From: Antedon mediterranea
Taxonomy: Eukaryota; Echinodermata; Crinoidea; Comatulida; Antedonidae
Reading direction: 5' to 3'
Assembly (NCBI RefSeq): GCF_964355755.1
Contig: NC_092673.1
Span: 22,761,001 to 22,825,000 of the forward strand
Length of the DNA stretch: 64,000 bases
Of the stretch, positions 11,601 through 22,109 are shown piece after piece (the first letter of the stretch is position 1; each line of letters starts with the position of its first letter). The notes under the pieces are model-generated. The model ran no database searches. It saw only the letters and a list, made by a program, of their open reading frames with translations, and was not told the origin of the DNA. The position numbers and the translations under genes were made by a program.

Positions 11601-13596
11601 TGCTGCTCTAGCCAGCTACGTCCCATGAGGACTAGTCATTCATAAGCTAAAGCAAGCAGCAGTTATAGTATCTAAGGCTGACAGTTTTGACTATAATTTA
11701 TAGATCCCAGCTGCTGGACCCAAAAAACGTCTGGGAAAAGGGAGTCTATGAGGGTTCACGGTTGAACGATTTTGGATTCTCGCCCTTTGATTGGTTGACG
11801 CGAATCAACAGACTGGGAAGAATTTTTGTGAAGTCACGTTGTCTCTAGAGGGTATTCAGTTGCATGCCAACAGGTTGAGGTCACACACACACAGCACATT
11901 AAAGTTCAAAATTGACCATTTTTAAATGGGCATGTGAATCTTAATTAAAGAACTATCTTTGATTTGTACGTATTTTTGCGATTAAAGGACATCTTTTTAA
12001 TAATTAATCATGAATATATCTGAAGAAATAACAATGATTAATTTTAAAATGTGGAGAAACGTTTTTTGTAAGAAATATTTCTTGTTTAGTTTATTATTTT
12101 TGTATCTAATATCATAAACAAAATGTAGAATATGAAATAGCCTAGAAAAAAAATGAGAGCATAACCCATAAAATGTTATGAGATTCAAGTCACAATGAAA
12201 TATACAATCAAAAAGTGTAAATCAACATATGAAAGACTTCAAATTTAAGCAATAAATCAAAAACAGATAATAAACCTAAAAACACTGCCATACCAACTTA
12301 TATAACCAACGACGAACTAGTTAAAATTTAACTGATCAATCTATACAAAACAAAAAGGCGGCAAAGTACATGCAGTACAATGTATAACATCGTAATAAAA
12401 CAACCCATATTGATAAATATATAAAAGTATTGTTTCTGCAGACTTATACAAGATGGTATGCACATTAAAAATGTTATAAAATATGTTTTTTAGTTAATAT
12501 ACACTATTAAAATATATTTCTTATTTTTACTTCCCATTACCTGTAAAAGCGGAAACAAATCCATATGATATACAACAACAATAAAATTATAGCATGATTC
12601 CATTGTAACATATAAGTACATTCAACTGATTTATAGCCAAATTCCAGACATTTTGGTATGCTACTATTAAAACTTGTTCTTAAAAATAATATACAGTATT
12701 AATTATATATTTTTACTCAGGGTAACTTATTTTAATTTTTTTATTTCATTTCCAAACCAAGTGAACTCATGGTTTACCACTTACAGGAGGGAACACAGAC
12801 AAACACATACACATACAATAAGAACTATTAAACTAAACTACTAACAATGTTACGAAACTTACGGAGATCATTACTAAAAATATCTAACTCTATATATAAT
12901 AGGATTCAAACATTTGCCGTCTATAGTGACATGTATGTATTTATGAAAGTTGGCTGTGTTTGGACAAAATAGTAATAGTATATAATATAATATTTGCTGA
13001 CAAATTTCATAATTTGAAATAAATCATATTTTGTATAGTTTATTTAAATACAGTATCTATAGTAGGCCTACTATTTATCTTCATTCCATATGTTCGTAAT
13101 TTGGACATATTTTCATAGTGGCATTGTTTTAAATGAATTTATTTTATTTTATTTATTCGACTTCTCACTAACTCAGTTAGTGAGGGATCTGGACCAACAG
13201 GTGGTAAACATCTCTAAAACGGTCCAGTCCCAATTTGCACAGTGGCTGTGTTTGTGTAGACTAGTACACCGGGGTAACCCCCTACTCGTCTCGAAAGATG
13301 TACTAGGTTTTTTAAAGTGCGCATGAGCTATGTGTACACTGGACCTACGGTTTATAGTCCTTATCCGAGAAGACTCGTTCTACCACCAGAACCATGGAGC
13401 GAGTGAGCCTCGAACCCTTGCCGATGTTACGGCTACGTAATTACGGTTCCACTGTCTTAACCGCTCGGCCACTCACTCACTCATTATTTAATTTAACAGC
13501 TATTACAATGTGAATGTGACTGCACTGGTTTGTTTGTTACCTTTTCTCTTCTTCTTTTTCTATAGCTTCTATAGTTGAGCGTGACGGTCCTGCCAT
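5569..13596 (-). CDS. RPAP2: RPAP2, RNA polymerase II CTD phosphatase (Rtr1/RPAP2 family), 8 exons
   Basis: Exons in transcript order: 13541-13596, 10340-10454, 9009-9173, 8121-8209, 6722-7448, 6330-6427, 5706-5855 and, less surely, 5569-5635. All joins are GT-AG and keep frame, giving about 488 residues (human protein 612). Residues 19-57 form a charged helix ending EEEFLINC. The Rtr1 zinc domain follows: KDVVEERA, then CGYPMC (Cys79, Cys84), a basic stretch ending [10 protein letters not shown], and CSNDC (Cys115, Cys119), matching the family's C-x4-C / C-x3-C zinc ligands. Exon 5 is a long acidic, low-complexity linker. Exons 6-7 carry the conserved C-terminal region ([24 protein letters not shown]). 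Family members remove phosphate from Ser5 of the Pol II CTD and help import Pol II; that is known biology, not seen here. The frame is open from the 5' acceptor to the ATG at 13594-13596, so an upstream coding exon cannot be excluded. Confidence 0.93.
6073..6176 (+). mobile_element. MITE copy 1 (AGCTCTGTCTACACTATC family), 5' truncated
   Basis: The right part of a short inverted-repeat element: internal CCCAAATATGG / ATATATGGGCA palindrome and terminal AGTTTGATAGTGTAGACAG. It lies in the RPAP2 intron between exons 7 and 6. Confidence 0.7.
7755..7914 (+). mobile_element. MITE copy 2 (AGCTCTGTCTACACTATC family)
   Basis: About 160 bp with terminal inverted repeats related to AAGCTCTGTCTACACTATC and an internal TGTGCCCAAATATGG / CCATATATGGGCACA palindrome. 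Located in the RPAP2 intron between exons 5 and 4. Confidence 0.8.
8391..8450 (-). repeat. 3'-end fragment of the 5S-derived SINE
   Basis: Reverse complement reads GCTGTTGGTTTTGATGAAAT followed by AAAAT-type repeats, matching the 3' end and tail of the SINE at 9.6 kb and 42.3 kb. Confidence 0.45.
9595..9955 (-). mobile_element. 5S rRNA-derived SINE (SINE3-like), near complete
   Basis: On the minus strand the element starts near 9942 with about 117 bases that read as a whole 5S rRNA (ACGGCTTTACCACGTTGAAA, then ATCACCGAAGTTAAGC, GGGCCTGGTTAGAGCTTGGA, TGGGAGACCATCTGGGAATA). About 200 bases of unrelated body follow, then GCTGTTGGTTTCGATTG and an AAATA-type tail near 9600. The 5S internal promoter region (A box, IE, C box) is largely preserved. 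It sits in the RPAP2 intron between exons 3 and 2. The foreign body and the A-rich tail distinguish it from a functional 5S gene. Confidence 0.85.
10041..10184 (+). mobile_element. MITE copy 3 (AGCTCTGTCTACACTATC family)
   Basis: 144 bp from AAGCTCTGTCTGCACTATC to GATAGTGTATACAGAGCTT, with the same internal palindrome as the other copies. The next ~75 bp and a second right end at 10261-10290 suggest that a longer or nested element spans to 10290. Confidence 0.82.
10185..10290 (+). repeat. MITE extension with second right terminus
   Basis: Bases 10185-10256 are closely related to 34901-34955, which lies right after MITE copy 4. The block then ends in GATTGATAGTGTAGACAGAG, another MITE right end. 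This shows a longer family member than the 145-bp core. Confidence 0.6.
10458..10530 (+). repeat. Poly-A/AAAAG low-complexity tract
   Basis: About 70 bases of nearly pure A with scattered G and T, directly upstream (in transcript sense) of the RPAP2 exon 2 acceptor. On the RPAP2 strand it is a very long pyrimidine tract before the exon. Confidence 0.8.
10913..11133 (-). mobile_element. tRNA-Ser/Leu-like SINE, copy 1
   Basis: Minus strand starts GTGAGTGGCCGAGCGGTTAA (A box) and carries GGTTCGAGGCTC (B box), then a body with CATGGTTCTGGTGGTAGAAC and CTACGGTTTATAGTCC-type sequence (sense reversed) ending GGGGGTTACCCCGGTG. The type II tRNA-like head with intact Pol III boxes identifies a tRNA-derived SINE. 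It lies in RPAP2 intron 1. Confidence 0.85.
11134..13130. other. RPAP2 intron 1 sequence without clear features
   Basis: AT-rich. No exon, bounded repeat or RNA gene was recognised between the two SINE copies. Confidence 0.5.
13258..13484 (-). mobile_element. tRNA-Ser/Leu-like SINE, copy 2
   Basis: Same family as 10913-11133, about 90% alike by eye, ending at its 5' head with GTGAGTGGCCGAGCGGTTAA on the minus strand. It stands 57 bp downstream of the RPAP2 exon 1 donor. Confidence 0.85.
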
Positions 13597-13612
13597 GTCT
13601 TTCCTTTTATCT
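13597..13612 (-). other. RPAP2 5' leader segment bounded by a splice acceptor
   Basis: A pyrimidine-rich stretch ending in CTAG on the minus strand lies about 16 bases before the RPAP2 start codon, suggesting that a further, unseen 5' exon exists. The few bases between this acceptor and the ATG contain no in-frame stop. Confidence 0.4.
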
Positions 13613-14343
13613 AGATAAAAATAGTATGTTTGCAAATATAAAATACATATTTTTTTTAATGGATGCAAAGTAATCGATGTTCAAATTTAAACCTGAAACT
13701 TTTATAATTATAAATATTATTCAGCTTGTACAGTATGTCACGCATTCATGGATTACATTGTTTACTGTACGTCTCAATCTGTCACATTATTTTAAAAGCA
13801 AAATATTATTCTATTTATCAACATGATAACCAACATAACTAAACCTAACCCTTTAAATTAAACAAAAGCTGTGCAAGGCCTACGGGTATAATATGTCATC
13901 AAATTCAAGATTAAATTGTATTTGCCAATTTAAAATGGAAATAATATGAGTACATTTTCAAACATTTAAAATTTTAAAATGTATATTAATAAAATTATTA
14001 CTTCTTTTTACTTATTCCCACCATCACTATGCAAACCTGCCAGTCAAAATGTAGCTGCTGTATTTCTGACAAAAATGTACATGTGTAAACTTGTTTAAAA
14101 ACACTACATTTTTTCGATATGCAATAATTTTTTTTTTTAAATGTTTTGTTTTTGTGGTGAGATAGACTAGAGTCGGTCGTAAGAATAGAAAATGGACCGT
14201 ATTACATATTTTTATGTTTTTAAAGTTAGGTATACAAAACAACAATTGCAGGGGATAGTTTCTTCAACTGACCAATCAGGATGCTCGTTCTAAATACTCA
14301 TACATTAAATTCTTCCAACTTCTTTTTTCACAGTAGAAAAAAT

Positions 14344-15182
14344 GGGTGTGTAGAAAACGACGACCTCGAATTGGACGACCCCAACGACCCGGGCGACCTC
14401 GAATTGGACGACCTAGAATTGGACGACCCATAACACGAAACCGACGACCCCTATAGCCTAGCCTAGCCTAGGCCTAAGTGTGGTATAACATCCCGAAGCC
14501 GAACATAGCCAAAGATCTTTAAACCATACCTTATATAATACTCGCAAGCAAACAATTGATTGAAAAAATACAGAAATATCGTCATTTGATACTGAATGTG
14601 TCAACACGAACAAACGAACAGATATGGAACGCCAAGAGTGCATCATTAAAACTGCATTCGACTCGATTAAATACATCTCGTCTTCTTATAACGAACAATA
14701 TAGGCCTACCAAGCAGCGTGTTGTGAACATGTGCATGAGGAGGGCCATAAGAAAGCTTTACATTTCACACATGCATTGTATGCGGTCAAACCTTACCCGC
14801 TGCTGAAAAGGGGGCCGTTTTGACCTGGTTTGCCATGTTTATGATATTTCGTGTGCTAATCGAGTCGAATGCAGTTTTAATGATGCACTCTTGGCGTTCC
14901 ATATCTGTTCGTTTGTTCGTGTTGACGCATTCAGTATCAAATGGCGATATTTCTGTATTTTTTCAATCAATTGATTGCTTGCGAGTATTAAGGTATGGTT
15001 TAAAGATCTTTGGCTATGTTCGGCTTCGGGATGTTATACCACACTTAGGCCTAGGCTATTACCCCTAATAATTAGGGGTCGTCGGTTTCGTGTTATGGGT
15101 CGTCCAATTCTAGGTCGTCCAATTCGAGGTCGCCCGGGTCGTTGGGGTCGTCCAATTCGAGGTCGTCGCTTTCTACACACCC
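14344..15182. mobile_element. TU/Mutator-like foldback element A, 839 bp
   Basis: Left and right arms of about 330 bp are inverted copies, starting GGGTGTGTAGAAA and ending TTTCTACACACCC. The outer arm holds ~15-bp tandem subrepeats built on CGACCTCGAATTGGA. The element is flanked by a perfect 10-bp direct repeat TAGAAAAAAT (14334-14343 and 15183-15192). The ~180-bp centre codes for nothing obvious. Long arms with tandem outer repeats fit the TU elements of sea urchins, and the 10-bp duplication fits Mutator-type transposition. Confidence 0.9.
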
Positions 15183-15419
15183 TAGAAAAAATCTGTATAC
15201 TAAGTGTAATATATTAATATATGTATACCCAGCAAGCAAATACTGTACTAGTGGTACTAATAATTATTTCTGGTACAATCCTATCTGCTTTTATTAATTA
15301 TTTTACGCATGCAGTGTTGTGTATTTGGTTTGCTACAAAACAAATATATAGTTGATCTGGTCCTAATATTTAATAAGACTCTTGGCGGACAGGCAGGCAT
15401 TATTAGGACCAAGCCAAAA

Positions 15420-15760
15420 CTGTATAAGGCCTAGAGTTCTCTAAGAGGCTAGGCTTAGGTACTAGGCCCTACTAGAGGATAGGCCAGCCCTCTACTAGGC
15501 GCTGCATCATATTATAGCCTTATAAGTTATAGGCTAGTAGGAGGCCTCTTCTAGCTAGGCCTAGCTAGGCCTAGGCCTAGCCTAGTAGAAGGCCTAACAA
15601 ATTATAATTTTTATCGACACGACTAATAATACTATTCTAGTACTATAGCCAAACATATGTATGGTTGATCATCCTGTATGTAATTAAAAATGAGGTATTA
15701 TTATTGATAATAAATGATAAGTTTATAAGGAATACCTAGCTAGGCCTAGCTAGAAGTATC
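15420..15760. repeat. AGGCCTA/CTAGG-rich block
   Basis: Dense overlapping palindromes AGGCCT, CTAGGCCTAG and CTAGCTAG with little other content. Similar blocks stand at 25720-25925 and 27959-28070, on the flanks of the large repeat structures. Confidence 0.6.
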
Positions 15761-15992
15761 GAAGCACAGCTTGCTAGCGCCACACATCATGCATGTGGAG
15801 GTATATTCAGAGCGTCATTCTGACGACTGGAGCATTCTCTACTGCTCTACGGAGCGCCATTTATGCCTTTATTAACTTCAATAATAGAAATAGTACTACA
15901 GTACGGTAACTGCTCAAGTGGACCCAATTTAGCACCAGGGTAGCACAGTGATATAAAATAGAAATAAAAGTCACTACTTTTAATATCGTTTC

Positions 15993-16790
15993 GTATATAC
16001 CCATATCACAAACTGACAAACAGAAACATCTTGGCATTCACATTGATTCAAATTTATATTTTTCTTTTCATGTAAATAAACTCCGTTCCAAATGGGCTTG
16101 TCCATCTCCATCTTATCGCATGCTCGGTCATTTCATTAATAAACACACATCTATACTCCTCTATAACACTATAATCCTCCCACACATTGACTATTGATGT
16201 AGTGTTTGGGGAATCAGATCGAATATTGACCGAATACAGACCATTCAAAATAGAGCACTTCGCATTATCCTTAAAGCTCATCCTCTCACACCACGAACTA
16301 ACATTTACAACACCTTAAATCTTCATACAGTCCAAGATCGCATGCATCTACAACTGGGCTGCCTTGCCTACAGGTCTGCAAATGGTCTTGCTCCGGAATA
16401 CCTTGCCCTGCGTCTTGCCAGAATTCCAAATCATCGATGTACCCAAAGTGTCAGTGAGAGGAAATTTGTCGTCCCTTTCCCTAAAACAGAAACTTTTAAG
16501 AACAGCTTCATCTATAGAGCACCAACATACCTGAATTTGCTACCCACCAAACTAAGAAATGCGGTAACAATAAATAATTTTAAGTCTGCTCTAAAAAAAT
16601 ATTTAATCCCAAAAGAAAAAACTCAACTTTTTGTATAGTATTGAGACTATATTTTTGTATTTAAGTACATAATATATATTTTATATTTTTTTAACATAGT
16701 TCATCCGTTTTTTCATATATGTTTTTGACTGTCTGCATATGTTGCTTAGGGTCACCCTCACAAAATAAGGTTTAATAAAAAAATAAAATA
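15993..16790 (+). pseudogene. 5'-truncated LINE (jockey/CR1-type) with broken reverse transcriptase C terminus
   Basis: The plus strand encodes the C-terminal part of a non-LTR reverse transcriptase ORF: KHLGIHIDSNL, then LLYNTIILPHIDY, stop (TGA at about 16196), CSVWG, IQNRALRII, and an open stretch 16342-16638 ending LPTKLRNAVTINNFKSAL. A 3' UTR and TTTAATAAAAAAATAAAAT tail follow. The YADD catalytic region is absent through 5' truncation. It lies inside the left arm of the giant composite element, between two copies of the TATAAAATAGAAATAAA subrepeat. Confidence 0.85.
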
Positions 16791-17065
16791 GAAATAAAGT
16801 CACTAAATTTTAATATCTTTTCGTATGTTAATACAATGTGCTCAAGTGGACCCAATTTGGCCCCAGTGGAGCACAGTAATATAAAATAGAAATAAAGTCA
16901 CTACATTTTAATATATTTTCGTATAAAACACTGTGCTCAAGTGGACACAATTTGGTACCAGGGGAACAGTGATATAAAATAGAAATAATGTCACTCAAGT
17001 TTCAATCTTTTCGTATGTTAATACACTCTGCTCAAGTGGACCCAATTTGGCACCAGTGGATTTTT
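16790..17065 (+). repeat. Left-arm ~95-bp subrepeats of the composite element
   Basis: Successive copies of GCTCAAGTGGACCCAATTTGG...TTTTCGTATGTTAATACA start at about 16841, 16934 and 17030, with one more before the LINE at 15912. The same unit is found inverted at 24.69-25.50 kb. Confidence 0.8.
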
Positions 17066-18680
17066 TTTAAATGGGAAATAATGAATATTGTTTTTATTTT
17101 GAAAGAGAGATATTTTGAGGATTGTAAATGTCAAGTTGAACTTTTTTTAAATCAGAAACAAAGTTGCATGGCATTATTTTCCATTAAATAGACTGCCATA
17201 AAACCTCTAAAAGAAGCCCATGTGCTCCTTCATTTTCAATACTCTTGGGTGGGCTTCTTTTCCACATGGAGTTCTTTTCGAGATTACTTTTGCAAACTAA
17301 ACGAGGGGAACTGCTAGCTTCCCGCCTGGAAAATATTTTATTTACATGATTTGAAAAATCTTCTAATGTAAATAACAACATCAAAATTTAACAGTGTGGC
17401 ATGTTGACCGCGAATGACTAACATACCATCTTTACCATAATACACCTGCACAGACTCATTTGCATAACAACGTACGCACATACCAAACTGTTTAAAATAG
17501 AGCTACAAGGTACCCGAAAATGACATCTATTATGTTTTCAAACAACATGCATAAGAACCTTCAGTGCCCCACCATGCTTGGGGCTGAGCAAAGACAATTT
17601 TGGAAAAAAGAGAGCTGTATACAGTAGGTTCCCGCCCGAAAAATGGCGTTACATAATTTGAATGAAACAAACTATATAAAACTCACCAGGACAATATATG
17701 AGCTTGTCCCCGGAAAGTGCACCTATTCATTGAAATATAAAATTAAATATTAAGTCTCTACTAGCCCATCCATGGTTGAGGCAGAGCAATAAAAATAGAG
17801 CCCAGAAATGCACTTACTTATACTTATTACTATACATAGTCACCTATGATAATTATGATAATGTTAAAATTTCAACTATCCAGATGCGACTTCAACATTT
17901 TAGGTGGGGTTTTCTACTTTAAAAACTCGACTTCGATGGCCTAGCTCTGCGGCGGAATTAGTCTAAGCTTTGAAATTGGTCTGGAAATCGGCATCTTTGC
18001 AAATGTTCTATATTTGATCTTATTTCACTCTCCATTAACCTCATACAAAAACCATAGGAGACTATCTCTTTAAAACATGTTTATTCTGGGACGGTGCGGC
18101 CATACACACCAACTACTATGAAGAATCGGACATTTCGCTACCAATGTTGCAACATTGATTAACAAAATCAAAATTTAACAGTGGGGCGCGTTGACCGCGA
18201 ATGACTAACAATACCATCTTTCCCACTACACCTGCACAAACTCTTTTGTATAACAACGAACGGCATACCAAACTATGATGAGAGATACATTCTCTTCTCA
18301 ACACGTAACTCGTAACGAAATAATTAATTCCTTTTTTACATTAAAATTGAGGCCGCTAAACATAAAAGTTACGAGATCAAATACATGTAGCGAAAGCCAA
18401 AAAAAGAGTAAAAATTGTGCTCTTCTTGCCTCAGCACTAAGGCCCTGCTTTAGTTTGTGGTGTAACGTGTAATGCTCAGTTTTGAGTGGTATCAGCTGGA
18501 GTTCGAACCTCTACGGATATTTTTTTTATGAATATTGGTTTTTTTTTAAAGAGAGATATTTGGAGGGTTGAAAATGTCAGGCCTGGACAAGTGGACCTTA
18601 AATCATAAACAAAAGTGTATGGCATTCATTTTTCCATTAAATAGACAACATAACACCCCGAATGTTCCTCATTTGTTAGT
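17066..18680 (+). repeat. Tandem core unit, diverged first copy
   Basis: Blocks in the same order as the later units but more diverged: AAATAGACTGCCATAAAACC near 17187, GGGGCTGAGCAAAGACAATT near 17580, GACCGCGAATGACTAACAAT near 18194, CAGCACTAAGGCCCTG near 18433, GGGTAATGCTCAGTTTTGAG-like at 18470. It lacks the tRNA-like SINE. Confidence 0.65.
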
Positions 18681-20394
18681 AAACTTTTATTCACAACATA
18701 ATATCAGTAGGCCTACAATACAATATCTTGCATGAAACGGATATTTAAAAATACACTATAATGTGTAACGGTAGAATTATAATTATAATGTAAAAGATTA
18801 ACAAAATAAAAATTCAACACTGTTGTGTGTTGATCGCGAATGACTAACAATACCATCTTTCCCACAGCACATGTGAACACTCATTTGCATAACAAACGCA
18901 CGGCATACCAAACTACGATGAGATAAAATTAATTCTCTTCTAAACACGTAACGAAGAGAATTAATTCTATCTTTTTACATTAAAATAAATTGAGGGCGCT
19001 AAACATCAAATTTAAACCATCAAAGAAGTTGACGAGAGCCACAAAAAAAAAGATGGTAAATGTGCTCTCCCTGCCTCAGCACTAAGGCCCTGCCACAGCC
19101 TTTTGGGATCGTTTCCACCACATCACCAGATGCATTGATGTTGTCGCCTCATGATGTGTGGTGGAAAGGGGACGTATGATCTGTGAACCCCAAACACAGT
19201 GGCTCACATAGCCTTAACTCTATTCCACCGACCAGCGTGGGAATCGAACCCACGACATACGTGTGTTAACACGACGCTCAGACGACTGAGCTAACTGATC
19301 ATTTTGGTTTTAGCAAGGTTAATAGAATATTTATGACGTAATGATGAATTACGTAATACAGTACACGTATAAATAGACTATTATCAGCTGTTCAGTCATG
19401 TTCCAGTTTGTGATGCAACGGGTAATGTTCAGTTTTGAGTGCTATCAGTTGGGGTTCGAACCTAGACGGATATTTTTTTTATGAATATTGGTTTTTTAAT
19501 TTTTTATTTTGTATGGCATTCACTTTTCCATTAAATAGACACCATAAAACCCCAAAAATAGCCCATGTGTTCCTCTTTTTTTAGTACTCTTGGGTACGAT
19601 GGGCTTCTTTTAAAAAACGGGTAAGCTTCTTTTCCGCATGGGGTTCTTTTCAAGATTACTTTTGCAAAATAAAGGAGGGGAGCTTCTAGGTTCCCGCCCG
19701 GAAAATTGTATCTTTACATGATTTGAATTTCTAATAAAGATTAGCAAAATCAAAATTTAACTTTTAAATTTAATTTTGTGGCGTGTTCACCGCGAATGAC
19801 TAACAATGCCATCTTCCCCATTACACCTGCACAAACTCATTTGCATAACAACGCACGGCATACCAAACTGTTTAAAACAACTACAAGGTTCCCAGAAATG
19901 ACACCTATAGTATTTTGAAACATGATATATAAGAGTCTTCACTCCCCACCGTGATTGGGGCTGAGCAAAGACAATTTAAAAAAAATATTTATTGAAATAT
20001 GAAATTAAATATTAAGTCTCCAGTTAAGCTCACCATGGTTGGGGCAGAGATAAGAATGAAAGCTTATTCTCCGGAAATTATGAAACGAAATATATAAGTC
20101 TTCAGGACCAGCCATACAATGGTGACTGTTTCCCAAGTGTGAGACATGCAATGCACGCGGCCGTGAAGGTAACAAAATTATGAAATACAAACAGAGCTAG
20201 CACACAAAAGCCTACTTACTAATTTTAATATTTCTATAATTTAGAAAACAATTACAATTATCACCTTTGATAATTATAATGTTAAATTTCAACTATCCAG
20301 ATGCGAATTTTAGGTTGGGTTTTAAAAAACTTGACTTTATATGCTTCAATTTCGAAGATCTGCTTAAAACATATTTATTTATTTATTCTACCAT
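18681..20394 (+). repeat. Tandem core unit U0 (1714 bp)
   Basis: Runs from AAACTTTTATTCACAACATA to the next copy of the same string. It contains a 13-bp-stem hairpin (18927-18939 / 18954-18966), a tRNA-Val-like SINE and T-runs. No long reading frame is present. Confidence 0.85.
19043..19300 (-). mobile_element. tRNA-Val-like SINE in U0
   Basis: Minus strand 19300-19230 folds as a tRNA: acceptor GATCAG / CTGGTC, D arm TTAGCTCAGTCGTCTGAGCG, anticodon loop with AAC, T arm CGTGGGTTCGATTCCCACG (perfect 5-bp stem). The tRNA-like head is followed by about 185 bases of body and a run of nine T at 19043-19051, a plausible Pol III stop. Confidence 0.8.
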
Positions 20395-22109
20395 AAACTT
20401 TTATTCACAACATAATATCAGTAGGCCTACAATACAATATCTTGCATGAAACGGATATTTAAAAATACACTATAATGTGTAACGGTAGAATTATAATTAT
20501 AATGTAAAAGATTAACAAAATAAAAATTCAACACTGTTGTGTGTTGATCGCGAATGACTAACAATACCATCTTTCCCACAGCACATGTGAACACTCATTT
20601 GCATAACAAACGCACGGCATACCAAACTACGATGAGATAAAATTAATTCTCTTCTGAACACGTAACGAAGAGAATTAATTCTATCTTTTTACATTAAAAT
20701 AAATTGAGGGCGCTAAACATCAAATTTAAACCATCAAAGAAGTTGGCGGGAGCCAAAAAAAAAAAGATGGTAAATGTGCTCTCCCTGCCTCAGCACTAAG
20801 GCCCTGCCACAGCCTTTTGGGGTCGTTTCCACCACATCACCAGATGCATTGATGTTGTCGCCTCATGATGTGTGGTGGAAAGGGGGACGTATGATCTGTG
20901 AACCCCAAACACAGTGGCTCGCATAGCCTTAACTCTATTCCACCGACCAGCGTGGGAATCGAACCCACGACATACGTGTGTTAACACGACGCTCAGACGA
21001 CTGAGCTAACTGATCATTTTGGTTTTAGCAAGGTTAATAGAATATTTATGACGTAATGATGAATTACGTAATACACGTATAAATAGACTATTATCAGCTG
21101 TTCAGTCATGTTCCAGTTTGTGGTGCAACGGGTAATGCTCAGTTTTGAGTGCTATCAGTTGGGGTTCGAACCTCGACGGATATTTTTTTTATGAATATTG
21201 TTTTTTTTTGTTTTTTTTTTATTTTGTATGGCATTCACTTTTCCATTAAATAGACACCATAAAACCCCAAAAATAGCCCATGTGTTCCTCATTTTTTAGT
21301 ACTCTTGGGTACGATGGGCTTCTTTTAAAAAACGGGTAAGCTTCTTTTCCGCATGGGATTCTTTTCAAGATTACTTTTGCAAAATAAAGGAGGGGCCGGA
21401 GCTTCTAGGTTCCCGCCCGGAAAATTGTATCTTTACATGATTTGAATTTCTAATAAAGATTAGCAAAATCAAAATTTAACTTTTAAATTTAATTTTGTTG
21501 CGTATTCACCGCGAATGACTAACAATGCCATCTTCCCCATTACACCTGCACAAACTCATTTGCATAACAACGCACGGCATACCAAACTGTTTTAAACAAC
21601 TACAAGGTCCCCAGAAATGACACCTATAGTATTTTGAAACATGATATATAAGAGTCTTCACTCCCCACCGTGATTGGGGCTGAGCAAAGACAATTTAAAA
21701 AAAATATTTATTGAAATATGAAATTAAATATTATGTCTCCAGTTAAGCTCACCATGGATGGGGCAGAGATAAGAATGAAAGCTTATTCCCCGGAAATTAT
21801 GAAACGAAATATATAAGTCTTCAGGACCAGCCATACAATGGTGACTATTTCCCAAGTGTGAGACATGCAATGCACGCGGCCGTAAATTATGAAATACAAA
21901 CAGAGCTAGCACACAAAAGCATACTTACTAATTTTAATATTTCTATAATTTAGAAAACAATTACAATTATCACCTTTGATAATCATAGGCCTAATGTTAA
22001 ATTTCAACTATCCAGATGCGAATTTTAGGTTGGGTTTTAAAAAACTTGACTTCACATGCTTCAATTTCGAAGATCTGCTTAAAATATATTTATTTATTTA
22101 TTCTACCAT
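20395..22109 (+). repeat. Tandem core unit U1 (1715 bp)
   Basis: Nearly identical to U2, with only scattered substitutions and small indels by eye, which implies recent duplication. Same internal order as U0. Confidence 0.9.
20755..21015 (-). mobile_element. tRNA-Val-like SINE in U1
   Basis: Same structure as in U0. tRNA-like head at 20945-21015, T-run at 20755-20765 on the minus strand. Confidence 0.8.

Noticed and set aside
14458-15068. Two near-identical frames (MLVESNAVLMMHSWRSISV type) on opposite strands
   Set aside because: They are the same arm sequence of foldback element A read in its two inverted copies.
19230-19300. Functional tRNA-Val gene
   Set aside because: The tRNA-like sequence continues into a conserved SINE body and recurs with it in each tandem unit; no terminator directly follows the tRNA part.
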